From positions 558,001-622,000 of the forward strand of contig BSBK01006394.1 of NCBI GenBank assembly GCA_027943335.1: 64,000 nt of DNA. Direction: 5' to 3'. Shown here piece after piece: positions 10,099 through 21,965 of the stretch. Position numbers and translations under genes: made by a program. Position 1 is the stretch's first letter. Each line of letters starts with the position of its first letter. Source of the DNA: Chamaecyparis obtusa. Taxonomy: Eukaryota; Streptophyta; Pinopsida; Cupressales; Cupressaceae. The notes below the pieces were generated by a model. That model had not been told where the DNA came from and did no database searches. It was given only the letters and a program-made list of their open reading frames with translations.

Positions 10099-11450
10099 TG
10101 ATGAACTAAAACTGATTGAATATCTAGATGAACTAAAGAAACAATGATTAGAGATCACCAAGTTACTGAAGTGATGTGTAAGATGATTAAATCAATCAAT
10201 ATGTTATCATTGATGTCAACTAGTTTTGACAATACTTATCATGATAGTTACAAACATCTAAACATTTGTAGAAGGAATAAAATATGAAGACTGAGATATC
10301 TACATAAGGAAAAGATGGATATGATAGATAAGGATAAGGTAAACATTGGGTAACTTATTGATGAGTCTATGGCTTTATATTATTGACTTGAGCATGTTAC
10401 ATTAATCTGTTATGAAGAAGAGATTTGAATTTGAACAAGTCAGTGTGGTCAGTAATTAAAGACTTTTGTATACACCAAGCTAGTGTAGTGTATACCAAGT
10501 GATAGTATAAATGAGTTAGTTATCACCGACGCATTTTAGTATTAACCAAGTATGGATGAAAATATTAAATGCTAAGAATAGCCGAATGAAATTGATGAGA
10601 TGGAAATTGTTATGATTTTGATGTTAATGATGAAGTTAGTTATGAGATCCATGACTGACATAATTCAGAGATAATCTAAAGGATGAGATTGAAATGTGTT
10701 AATAATAGATCTACCAAGGAATGTTTAAGTAGAAAAATGGATGAAGGAGATTATGAGGCAAAATCTAATGGCTGATATGAAAACAGTTTACTTGTCTATA
10801 TAAGAGATATGAGTTTCATTATTGAAACATGTTAGACAAAAGGAGACAGCAAATATTTTGCGTGAAGATTTTATTCATGCATTCCTAATCAAACTAGTTA
10901 CAGAAAGAATTAAGCTGTAGACATTACCGAGTGTTAGAGAACTATTTACCAAGTGAAAGTAAGTTGAGAAATATTGAGGAAGTGAATTGATTAATGATCA
11001 GAGGATTTTATGAGCATATAATAGATCTGAGTATTTTCAATTGAGTTGTATTTGAATTAGATCAGTATTGTATCAGTTTAACCATTTATTCAAAAAATCT
11101 CTTAACCGAGTGGACTTAACGGTCTTATTGTACCATCCTATAACATTCGTTGAATGTAAAGTGTTATCTTGTTGACCCCATAGTGAATGTTGGTCAAAAG
11201 TTAACTGTTAGTGATAAATCCTCTAACTAGGTCACACCTAACAGTGTGCATTGTAACCTTTAATAGGGTTGGCTCTTTACCAAGCTCACTTCAGAAGAGT
11301 GAATTATTTTGGGTTACCAGTCCCAGGTGGTTTTTCCCTTAGCAAGGTTTCCATGTTAAATCATTGTGCTATGTGTTATTTGTTATGATTGCTTTTCTAT
11401 CATACTTTACATACTGTATAGTTGATTTAGTTGATAATCATAGTTTGGAT

Positions 11451-11806
11451 TGTTGGAGTTGATGAAAAGCAACCCACAGCTCCCAAGAATCCCTGCATGC
11501 AAACACCTGTCATAGAAAGAGAGAAAAAACTATGGAGGCATGTAATCATAGATCTGAGAAAGAGAAGCCATGATTGAGAATAACAAATGAGAGATAAAAT
11601 CTCAATACAATAATCTATTCTCCATTAATTGATCCAATAAGTGAATGAATAAAATACAAAGAGGGAATCCTTATAAAAGGATACCGAAACCCTAAAGGTG
11701 AAAATCCTAAAGAATAATAAGATGCCTAAGTTTAACTTAAGTGTAGAGTATAATAGACTAATAATTAAATAAATTAATTATTAGCTATAATATGACAACT
11801 CTAACA
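11451..11806 (-). repeat. Element F 3' LTR (left copy, 356 bp)
   Basis: On the plus strand it runs from tgttggagttgatgaaaag to gacaactctaaca. The purine-rich tract ending at 11807 on the minus strand marks it as the 3' LTR. Confidence 0.92.
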
Positions 11807-13581
11807 CCCCCCTTAAGTGTAACTTAGGGAGAAGCTAAACAACTAAGGACTAAAAGATGCATGAAAACAAAATGCATGAAAGAACTATGGGTCTCGGCAA
11901 CTAGGCCTGATCAGGTACCCAAATACAAGAAATAAACTAGATGAAGGAAACAAAGCCTCCAATCTAGGGAAAGTCCCAAAGAAAGGAACAAGAAAGAGCA
12001 TGTATAGCATCTCTGAAGCATGAAGTTGTAAACACTGTCAGAAGTAACTGCTAGAACCTCCACTGAAGAAGTGCATGATCAGGTAGAGAAGATAAAGTTT
12101 GAAGAGCTAATCAATTGAAGAGGTGGCCTCCAAAAGCAAGAATGAATGAGTGTCTATATAGTAGATGATCCATCTCACTGAAATTCATAGGTGCCTAGCC
12201 ACTACATCTACCTACTACATAGGAACAAAAATTGTATACGTAGATCACTCAAATGAACCAAGGAAGCAATAGAACCAATAGGTTAACCCCCCCATAATGC
12301 TGAATAGAGAGAGGTGTGACAAGAACACTAAAATCTAATGTCAGAAACAAATGCAAGAAGAAGAATCAAGAACACCAACAGTGCAAAAGAGGGTACAAAC
12401 ATAGGATAAAGGGCGGTGTCAAAGAAGAAGAATTGATCTTGTGGACACGCAACATGAGGATAATGTTTTGGAAGGGACACTCACTTGACAAAGGTGGATG
12501 AGCACAAAAGGAAAAACATCATAACCCCCTCATGGCACTTTATAACGGAGTGCAAGGACAAACAAACACAAGGTGAACAAGATCCCACATATGCAAAAGT
12601 AGACACTTTATCTCAGTGCATTTACAAAAAAGAGAATGCTACATAAGAGAAGTATACAATGCTCAGAAGAAAGAATGAAGGGTGAGCTAGAAGAATAGAA
12701 GCAGAGATCCCAGGACCTGTAGAATCCAAGTAATCTACCAGAGTGTGAAAGTGAAAAACTTAGAGGAGAAAGAACCTAGAGCAAAATCTAGAAAATAAGA
12801 CCCCTGCCATTGAAAAACTCACTGAACCAACTTTTTGATGATATCTAGTTTGCCCAAAAAGGAGTCTGGAAGACCAAGATATGGCTCCCAAAAGGAAAAA
12901 ACAAATGTCAACTTTGACAGAAAAAAATGTCATCAAAACAAAAAAATCAAATAATCAAATCTTCACCATTGGATCAGGCTCAGAAGAGCTTTCCGATGAT
13001 ATAAAGAAGTCCAAAATCTGATACTGTATGCTCAAGATACAGCCAAAAGACCACAAGCCACTCTGGAGAACAAAAAAGATAAAAAATATACACAAAGCAC
13101 CTTGGGATGCATGCCAAATTTTCACATCAGGAAATGTACTAAAAAATTAAAAAATGATGCTTTGGGAATCGCACTAGGTTTTTTGCCTTAGAATGCGTGC
13201 CAAATAATAAAAAAAAGTTGCCTCAAAAATTGTGTCAAAAATCACTACCTCAGGAATCATGCCAATTTGTGTCTCAAGATGCGTGTCAAAAAATTAAAAA
13301 AATCATTGCATTGGGATGTGTGCTAGATTCGTACGGCTATGGGCCCATATTTTTTTGCCTCAAATTGCAAAGTTGTCCAAAATGGACAAATTTTATATGG
13401 ATTTTGGGGTTTTTGGGCACTCTAAGCACAACGGTGATGTTCATTTGAGCCCAAAATGACCAGAAACAAAGGTCCCCCCTAAATCCACATAAAAAGCTTC
13501 TGAAAAACATAGATATGAAGAACACAACCAAACCCTCTCAAATAACGAACAGGGGCATGAAGATCTGAAGCTCTAATACCA
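11807..13581 (-). other. Internal region of element F, no protein recognised
   Basis: The longest open stretches (61-83 codons at 12316-12501, 13197-13448 and, on the minus strand, 13337-13531) show no retroelement motif. A low-complexity stretch at 13085-13330 repeats gcatgccaaattt / gcgtgccaaataat / gcgtgtcaaaaa-type units about every 60 bp. The element would need enzymes supplied in trans. Confidence 0.75.
13570..13581 (-). promoter_or_regulatory. Primer binding site of element F
   Basis: The minus strand reads tggtattagagc immediately after the LTR end, one mismatch from the plant initiator-Met tRNA site TGGTATCAGAGC. Confidence 0.85.
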
Positions 13582-13938
13582 TGTTGGAGTTGATGAAAAG
13601 CAACCCATAGCTCCCAAGAATCCCTGCATGCAAACACCTATCACAGAAAGAGAGAAAAAACTATGGAGGCATGTAATCACAGATCTGAGAAAGAGAAGCC
13701 ATGATTGAGAATAACAAATGAGAGAGAAAATCTCAATACAATAATCTATTCTCCATTAATTGATCCAATAAGTGAATGAATAAAATACAAAGAGGGAATC
13801 CTTATAAAAGGATACCGAAACCCTAAAGGTGAAAACCCTAAAGAATAATAAGATGCCTAAGTTTAACTTTAAGTGTAGAGTATAATAGACTAATAATTAA
13901 ATTAATTAATTATTAGCTATACTATGACAACTCTAACA
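13582..13938 (-). repeat. Element F 5' LTR (right copy, 357 bp)
   Basis: It begins tgttggagttgatg and ends ctctaaca, and is followed by the target duplication TGGAT. It adjoins the primer binding site. Confidence 0.92.
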
Positions 13939-14291
13939 TGGATAATTACTGGTAATCGGTAAAGTGAATAGACAGATTGATATTATATGTTATCGAGCTG
14001 CATAAATTGTTGAAATTGTTTTGTAAGGTATATCTAGGAGTTTGGGACTATAGGATAACTGATTCACCACTAACATGCCTAAGTTTAACTTAAGTGTAGA
14101 GTATAATAGACTAATAATTAAATAAATTAATTATTAGCTATAATATGACAACTCTAACATGGAAAATTACTGGTAATCAATAAAGTGAACAGACAGATTG
14201 ATATTATACGTTATCGAGCTACATAAATTATTGAAATTATTTTGTGAGGTATATCTGGGAGTTTGGGAATGTATGATAACTGATTCACCAC
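13853..14291 (+). repeat. 222-bp tandem duplication across the F LTR / solo LTR junction
   Basis: Copy 1 (13853-~14070) and copy 2 (14075-~14291) both run from atgcctaagtttaact through the F LTR end ctctaacatgga and on to ctgattcaccac in the solo LTR. The F-derived part of copy 2 matches the left F LTR in three places (taacttaagtg, aaataaattaat, ctataatatg) where copy 1 differs. Confidence 0.9.
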
Positions 14292-14318
14292 CCCCCCCCC
14301 CTCTCAGTTATTCAAACA

Positions 14319-15887
14319 CTAACTTCTCCACAACCATATTTCTAGGTGGGGAACCTAGCTCCATAGTCCCTCCAAAAAGGGCCCAAATTTTAGCATTTAT
14401 GAGTTTTGATTCTTGTCATTTTTTATTTGATCTTACTATTTTGATATGGTCATTTGAATTCATAAAATAAAATGTGAAAATACCTTTAGAATCCATAAGG
14501 TAATTCTTTATCATTCACAATTGAAGAATTCATAAACTATAATTCCAAATCAAGAGTCCTTATTATTTCGTTCAAGATTTGATTTGATTACAAGGAGCAT
14601 AAAGCTATATCAACTTACCTTCAAGTTTGTTTTCATTTGTATTTTGTTATGTTTTTTCATGTTACTATATCAACACTTAGAGGGTATATCTAAAGAGAAT
14701 TTCATCACCACCATTATCAATCCTAAGATAATATACTTTCAATTGAACACTTCAATTCAACATTTCATTTATCATTTACCCTCTTCCCTACCAAGGTAAG
14801 CTTTATTTATTATTATCATTATTTTTTTAGAGGTGGAAACACCAACATAGGGTTTGACTTCGACAATCTACTAAACAACACATCATTTTCCCTCTTCTAT
14901 GTGTGTAGGTTACAAAGCTGACAAAAAAAGTTAGAAAATCACACAAAGAAAACTTACACAAAAAGTTTCAAAATTTGAACAAGAAAAAACCTTAGCTCTA
15001 TGTTGTTTATCTCAAATGAGAAACACTTTTTGGATAAATTTTGGAGGGAGAGATCTATATGACATCACAATATGAAATTTCAAAGTTTAGTTGATAGAAA
15101 CACCTTTAGGTCTAAGGAACCTATCTCCATAGATTGACATTTTTATCTCCAAATCTTAGTGATAGGTTCTTCTCTTTGTCTCACTTCCAAATTTGTACTA
15201 TTTTCATGTTATCTTTTAGTTTTTTGTCTTTTATTTATGTTGAATGTTGATAATTTCCTACCATTTTACCTAGTCATTACATAATAACATAAAAATCAAA
15301 TAAAAAAAGAGGAAATAATCATGCATAACATCTAGCTCTCCTTTAGAATTGAAGTTGGATCTTGGTGGTTATTTCCTCTAATCAATCATATTAATTTGGG
15401 AATTAAGATCTTAGTTATGTCCCTTGGCTAGGACTCCATTTTTTAATGAAACGTAGAAACCTAGCTAAAACATCCTTTTTTGGTTTTTATAAGGAACTAA
15501 CTATATAGGTTGTGTTTCATGATCTAACATGTAATTTAAAATTATATTTGAGTCCTAAATCCATTTTTACATCTAATTTTAGCCATAATAAAAAAAAATA
15601 AAACTAAATGTGCATGGACCTTTGACCTCCACTTTGACTTGGGACTTGTCTGAAGTGCTAGGTGCCCTTTGATCCATCTGAGCCATGAAATAGGACTTGA
15701 GAAAACTAAAATCCTTGGGGATGCTAGATCCTTACACACACTCAGAAGTTTCTCCTAATTTCTCATTCCACCCTAATCTCTACTATCCATCAAGAACTTC
15801 AAGATTGTAGATCTCAAAATTGACATTGAACTTAAGACATAGTTCTAATCCAATATTTACTACAATGCTCATGACCTAGAAACATAG
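14319..15887. other. Unclassified AT-rich DNA between two insertions
   Basis: The first ~60 bp continue repeat K. The remainder has no recognisable protein or RNA gene; open stretches at 14584-14799 (+) and 15542-15739 (-) match nothing I know. Confidence 0.5.
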
Positions 15888-17017
15888 TGTTAGGATTTGG
15901 TAACGCTGAGAGGGGGGTGAATCAGTGTTATAGTACTTTACTTGAATTTTTAACTTCTTTACTTTCTTCAAACAACATATAAAGATATATCACAAGATAA
16001 ATAACCATGAAACATAAACAAATATTGAAGAACTCATAACACCATATTTGTTTTCAAGGAAAACCCTATTAAGGGAAAAACCCTGGTGGGGATGGCACCC
16101 ACAAATATCTACAATATAAGTATAATAACCCTATTAAGAGTCCTGACCTTGTTAGGAGCCAAGTATTACAATAGGTAGGTCCTGATTAAGGACAGACCCT
16201 ATAAGGATTCTTTACAATGTGATCCCAATCAAGGAATTGACCCTATTAGGAGTCCAGCCCTATTAAAGGAAATCAAACCCTGTTAGGGGTGTACAATAGG
16301 TGCAACAACACTTACAATCAATCTATTGTCCTGAATACAAAGAGTTAACAAAGTATTCCTTCAATAAATCCTCTTGTTCTCCTTTTCCTTGATCTTTATT
16401 GTTCTCCTTAGATGTCTTCACAATTCACATACATCTATATCATCATTATCCTCAATAGACACTTTTACAAAAGTGTCTATATACTTATGCCTTGTTAGAG
16501 GTATATTACAAAAGCTTAGTCAGCTTTACTCTAGAAAAACATAATATTATTTAATGTGCATTTGAATGCTTCATTAACATCCTTATTCAGCCTTAGATCC
16601 AAGACCACATCCAAAGATAACTTTCCAATCACTCACAAAGTCAGCCTTAGTGATCGCCAACAAGTTATATCTTGTTTATTGTCTTCACATCCAATCAACT
16701 GAACATATATCTTTGATACTGTCATATTAACATGTACGACCTTACATGCATATTCATTCATGTCTTTCCAACATGTAGCCAAGATCGCATGCCTTTAGGA
16801 GGCCTATGTGAGGATTGCTAACCTTTTCTATTAGATTGGGTCATAGGAACAGTCTCTGGACTTAGGCATTTTTCCTTCATCAACTGCACACAAACATATT
16901 AGAGATGTCCAATATGTGTGATCATAAATCTAATGAGTGTTTCCATTAATGAAAACATTATATATGTGCATGTGCCTACATGTGCATTTGTGTGCATGTG
17001 TTGACTACTTGCCAACA
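15888..17017 (-). repeat. Element I 3' LTR (1130 bp)
   Basis: The minus strand runs from TGTTGGCAAGTAG to aaatcctaaca, with the copia-type U5 end gattcaccccc on the minus strand near 15915. The right LTR matches it except for a ~95-bp deletion near 28200 and the TRIM. Confidence 0.88.
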
Positions 17018-17035
17018 ATCTCCCGCTTTGGCATT
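17018..17035 (-). promoter_or_regulatory. Polypurine tract of element I
   Basis: The minus strand reads gccaaagcgggagat before TGTTGGC. A similar tract (tcaaaggggggagattg) lies at about 21863-21880, possibly a second plus-strand primer. Confidence 0.75.
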
Positions 17036-19635
17036 GATGGCAACACTTAGTGAGAAAAATGACTAAGTACAACATCAAGACAAAAATGTAAAAGGAAATA
17101 TTGATAGAAATGCCACACATAAATTTGACACATGATCTCCAAAAGTACCTTTGTTTTATTTATGTTTGTTTTTCTTTTTACATTGTAATGCCTCACCAAG
17201 GAACCCATAAGGAACAGGTCAAAAGTTCAAGAAAAATAACTATTTTTTTCAAACATTACTAACATCTCATTGATTACATCTACAAATAAAATTTCCTTAA
17301 AGTTTCCCTTATTGACTCTTTCACCAATATTAAAACCAATTGTATTTCGTTAATTGACTAATTGAATTCAATTCCTTTACCTAATTTACATAACATTCAC
17401 TTTTAGAAATGAAACAGAAACACATCACTTATCTCATACACTAAATACATTTATCCTTTCCTCTTTCATTTGTTTTTCCCTTTAACCTTGTTTACACATA
17501 ACTCATTTGCACTTTCAAAACATAAATAATCTTTCCATTTAAAACCCTTACTTTCCATTTTCCATTTCAATGATCCAAATAGAGATAGGGTAAAGTATTT
17601 AACTTTTAATTGCTTACAATCATAAACCGTCCACTGAATCATTTATGTCACAAGTCTAACTACCACAAAATTATCATCTATGACATTGTATGCATCTAGT
17701 TAAGGATTGAGATTTAAATGTATTTTTTAGTAACCTCTCATCATACACATAGGAACATACATTTAAGAGCATTAGAAATGAACTTACATCCTTATACTAT
17801 TTTTAGTAACACTGCATGTTCCTTTCCCTTATTATTTTCACCAGGAGATACCCTTCTACCCTTAACATATCTTTTCACCATACCACATACTAAAATAATT
17901 TTCTCTTTAGAAGTTTACATCCATCAGTACTTTGATTACAAAGGTTTTCATAGAACCATTACTTTTTGCAGGACATAAGTAAACATACATTTTGGTAATC
18001 ATTAGTTTCAATTACATTTCAAGACTCACAAGAGAGATAGGATAGGAAATACCTAATTATAATCCTTTATTGATTTACCAATATGTAATCCCCTTTTGAC
18101 ATTCCTAAAACTATCCTTCCCATATACATAACTTCTTTCTTACAATTTCCAATTACAATTACAATTACTTCACATGGCCCGAAGGCATACAGAGAGATAA
18201 TTACATCAAGTTTCCCAAAGGCTTACAATACATTTTAACATTTTGAATAAAAAAGATAGAGATACGTTATACAACAAGGAAAATATTTACCACTGAATAC
18301 ATCTAAGTCCAAATCAAGACACAAACCACAAACAATACCTCGAAAGAGATTTTCCACCCAACCATGTGAAACTAGTAAAGTTCCACCCCCTCATGCTAGG
18401 AGATAGAACCAAGGTACTCTCAAGACCTTAAGGAAATATAAAGCCCAAGAAACCAAGAAAATAAAACTCAATAGAGAAAAATTTTAAAGCGTACGAAACA
18501 TCACCATACTACAACACCAATGTCAAGGTTCTAGGATACCACCTAAGTGAGTGTCATCACAAAACTTGTGTATTGGGATCCTCCCTAGAAACCATGTAAC
18601 CCCGGTCCCCCCTTTATGAATAGGGAACCACCTTGGTATTTATCCATGGTCCTGATACTCCAACAAATCTGTGTGGTATTATTATATTTTCTTTCATTAT
18701 CTTTTGAAATCCCCCCCTTCCCAAGTTAATTTTTAAGGTTATCACTTGATTAAAAACTCACCATTAGGATCATCTAGAAACCACTTTGGGTTCAAAAACC
18801 TATAGTGATCCACTCACCTAGGTTTCCTATTCCCCTACCCCATCACAAGCCAAAGATACAAGATAACACTTCAAAGTCCTAATTCATAGGTTTAGGAAAC
18901 TCTCTTGTGCACTCAGGCAGTCAAGATGAGTCCTAACCTTATCCATATGCATAATAAGAATCATAGGAAGGATTTAAAGTAAAATACACCTTAAAATACA
19001 ACATATTAACTCACCTCATGCATTAACATAACATTCAATGGTCTATTTTATAGGTCTAGGGAACCCTCTTGTGTTCTCAAGCCCTTGGGATAAGTCATAG
19101 CCTTAACACATGTACAAATAACTTAATGGAAAGAATATTAAGTATAAAACACCTTATATGGAACATTATAACACATAATAAACAATAAAATGACATTTGA
19201 AGATGTGAAAAGTGGCAGACCAGTCTCAGGAGTTAATTGCAGAAGTCACCGACCCAACCCCAAGCCCAAAGATGGCCAAACTGGACCCCTAGGACCCCAT
19301 AAGTCCCATAAAAGTATTCTCATAGGGCCATATGAGTATTCCCATAGTAACATATGAGTATACACCTAGAATCATATGATTAAATAGGTTCAGGGTTGTT
19401 TTCTTGTATGAGAATTGTCCCAAAATGGCTCAGAATTGCCTAAAAATGGAAATTTGAAGTGTGTAGAGTGCTTGGGAAAGGTTACCTAAGGCATAAATAA
19501 TTTATGTACCTCATTAACACATCCAAAAAACTTCCTCAACACACCATTTAACTTGAAACAAAATCAGATGATCAAAAACTAAGAATTGAAAACAAAATTT
19601 GCATATGCCACAAGAAGGGAAAACTCACAAAAAAC

Positions 19636-19696
19636 CTTCCTAATCATTCCTAAACTTCCCTAACCTTCCCTAACCTTCCCTAAACTTCCCTAAACC
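19636..19696 (+). repeat. Decamer tandem repeat (cttccctaac-type)
   Basis: Five to six copies of a 10-bp unit ccttccctaa / acttccctaa. It contains ccctaa but is not the 7-bp plant telomere unit. Confidence 0.8.
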
Positions 19697-20681
19697 ACAT
19701 ATACATAGATAAATATTCCAATATAAAATCATATAATCAATCATAGACTTCCATGAAGATATTTGAACCAGAAATCTCACAGACATGTTCATAAACACTT
19801 CATGTATGCAATATCTTTTTAAAAACCAAATAACAATATAATTATTCATATAACCATAGTATATTTAAAAAAAACATGAATACATTATATATTTCATAAA
19901 AATGCATGCACACAAGCCTACAGAAAAGAATTTGATTCTTCCTGGTTCTAGATCCTACCTGGAGTCCTACAGAGAATCCCTTCCAAGTTTTGAGCACACC
20001 ACAACTAACTTCCAAGCTTTGAGTGATGATAGCTTTATAGGATAATCTTCCTCAATCCCTCTAAGATAAATTATTCCTTCTCATTTGATAATCTCCACAA
20101 AATAATTACAGAACTATAATGATGATAGCGAATACAGAAGAAAAATCCCAAAAGTATACTTCCAGAAAAACTCCCCAAATTCTCCAATCTCTCTCCAATC
20201 TCCCAAAACTCCTCTCCTATGAATAATTTAATGAAAACTATATGGTTTGAGGAGTTTCTTTATAGGAAGAAAATTCTCTAGCTACTATAGTTGGTTGAAG
20301 ATTAAATTAAACAATCCCTGTAACAACTATAAAAAAATTATTATTTAATTAACTTATTCACCTAAACAAGACCATAACAAGAAAAGGAACACAAGAGTTC
20401 TCAAATGACTCACATAGCCCAATTGGAAACAAACTAGCCTAACTCCTAGGAGGTCTCAGGTTCAAATCTCCTAGGTAGCTAGTTTTACCGAAATGGGTAT
20501 TATTTTACTCAATTATTATTTTTATATAATAATCATTATTTACACATTAAAGATACAATTATACTTGCAAGTAAAAACACATAGTATATAATATTTATAT
20601 ATGCATATGTATATATGTGTGCACCCATATATACATATACATATATAATATACATCCAGTTATAATATAGATAGAAATACA

Positions 20682-20807
<126 letters not shown>

Positions 20808-21965
20808 AAAGATAGAGAAGTAAAATGCTTACAAAGAAATAAAGAAAACACATTATAAAATATAAATCAAAAAAATCAAAAAAATCATAACACTTGTCAA
20901 TCTCCCAACTAAGGTAACCTCCTAAACATTAACCTAAGTTCATGGGAATTCCTTGAGAGTAACTTGGTAAAATCTCCACACAACAACAGTTTGAGGATTT
21001 TGAAGGCACACTCAGACCTATGTAGCTAGGTGAAGTCGATGCCTTATACCTACATCCTGCATCATCTAGCTGAAAGAAAATATACACCAACATATTATAA
21101 CAGTGTCAGAAAAGGAGGGAGAGTGTGACATCATGTGGATCTCCTGTAGAAGTGATTACGACTACCTCTCCTCTTCCCACAAGCACATCAGACAGTTTCA
21201 ATACCAAAGCATAAATGAATTAGTATGGTTAGCTGTAGAATAATCATTACTCAAGAATGAATCATAATATAATCATGTAAACGTAAATCATTTACTAACT
21301 TCCACAAATTGGTTTTATCATCAAATATGTACTCATAATGTCTCATTATCTAATCAAAATGAACAAATCATATAATCCATAATACTCAATGTAGTAATCA
21401 TGTCTAGTCTCGAGTATAACAAGTAGCATCCTTAGATTGGGTAATGCATCTAACCCTTAAGTGATTATAATCAATCAACCTAAGATAATCATAAACATTG
21501 ATATTGAGCATCTCAAAAAGAAATATATAGATCTATCAGGTGATCCCATCACATCAAGGTCCTAAAATATCTCAGACACATAAGAAGATATAAATGGACA
21601 TACTTATACAATATTTATCATTTCCCAAATTAGAATGTGAAGTTATAATGGTTTGGAAGAGAGTTGAGTTAAGAAAACACCCCAAGAAGGATCATTTTCT
21701 TATATAAAAATAACCATGCAATCACATAGAACACTTCCTAACTTCCAGTGAGCATATCCATGACCTGATAGGGTTGGGGGCATTACATACATTCTTTTCT
21801 CCTTATATTTTTCTTCAGTCTTTTCTTACATTTTTCTTCAATCTTTTTCTTACATTTTTATTCAATCTCCCCCCTTTGACATGAATGGAAAAAGGTGCAA
21901 TAAATATCTAAAATAGCTACCAAAGACAACATATTTGAAGTTGTTCAAAGTCACAACTAAATTTT

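Larger units (their letters stand above)
11451..13938 (-). mobile_element. Element F: short non-autonomous LTR retrotransposon
   Basis: Two direct repeats (11451-11806 and 13582-13938) with TG..CA ends enclose about 1.8 kb without a recognisable protein. A perfect TGGAT duplication (11446-11450 and 13939-13943) flanks it. Polarity is minus: gctctaatacca at 13570-13581 is the complement of an initiator-tRNA-Met primer site next to the right LTR, and a purine-rich ttaaggggggt tract (minus strand) ends at 11807. By eye the LTRs differ at about eight positions plus one indel in 356, so it is the youngest-looking insertion here. Length 2.5 kb places it between TRIM and LARD classes. Confidence 0.93.
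10099..14318 (+). mobile_element. Solo LTR of the C/E copia family, interrupted by element F
   Basis: It starts TGATGAACTA and ends in the U5 signature ctgattcaccacccc, ctctcagtt, ttcaaaca. A perfect 5-bp target duplication CTAAC flanks it (10094-10098 and 14319-14323), and neither a primer site nor a polypurine tract adjoins, so it is a solo LTR left by LTR-LTR recombination. The central part (for example the cagaagagtgaattattttg and cccaggtgg blocks at 11290-11340) is the reverse complement of the LTRs of elements C (30665-31874) and E (41596-43045). It is interrupted by element F (11451-13938) and enlarged by a 222-bp tandem duplication. Confidence 0.9.

Noticed and set aside
13197..13448. 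83-codon ORF in element F as a real gene
   Set aside because: It lies in a repetitive low-complexity part, has no known motif and shares no start context with other elements.
15888..17017. LTR of element I as an independent solo LTR
   Set aside because: It pairs with 27246-28629 and the outer flanks CATAG/CAGAG match, so both belong to one element.
19636..19696. Interstitial telomere
   Set aside because: The unit is 10 bp (ccttccctaa), not the 7-bp plant telomere repeat, and only five or six copies exist.
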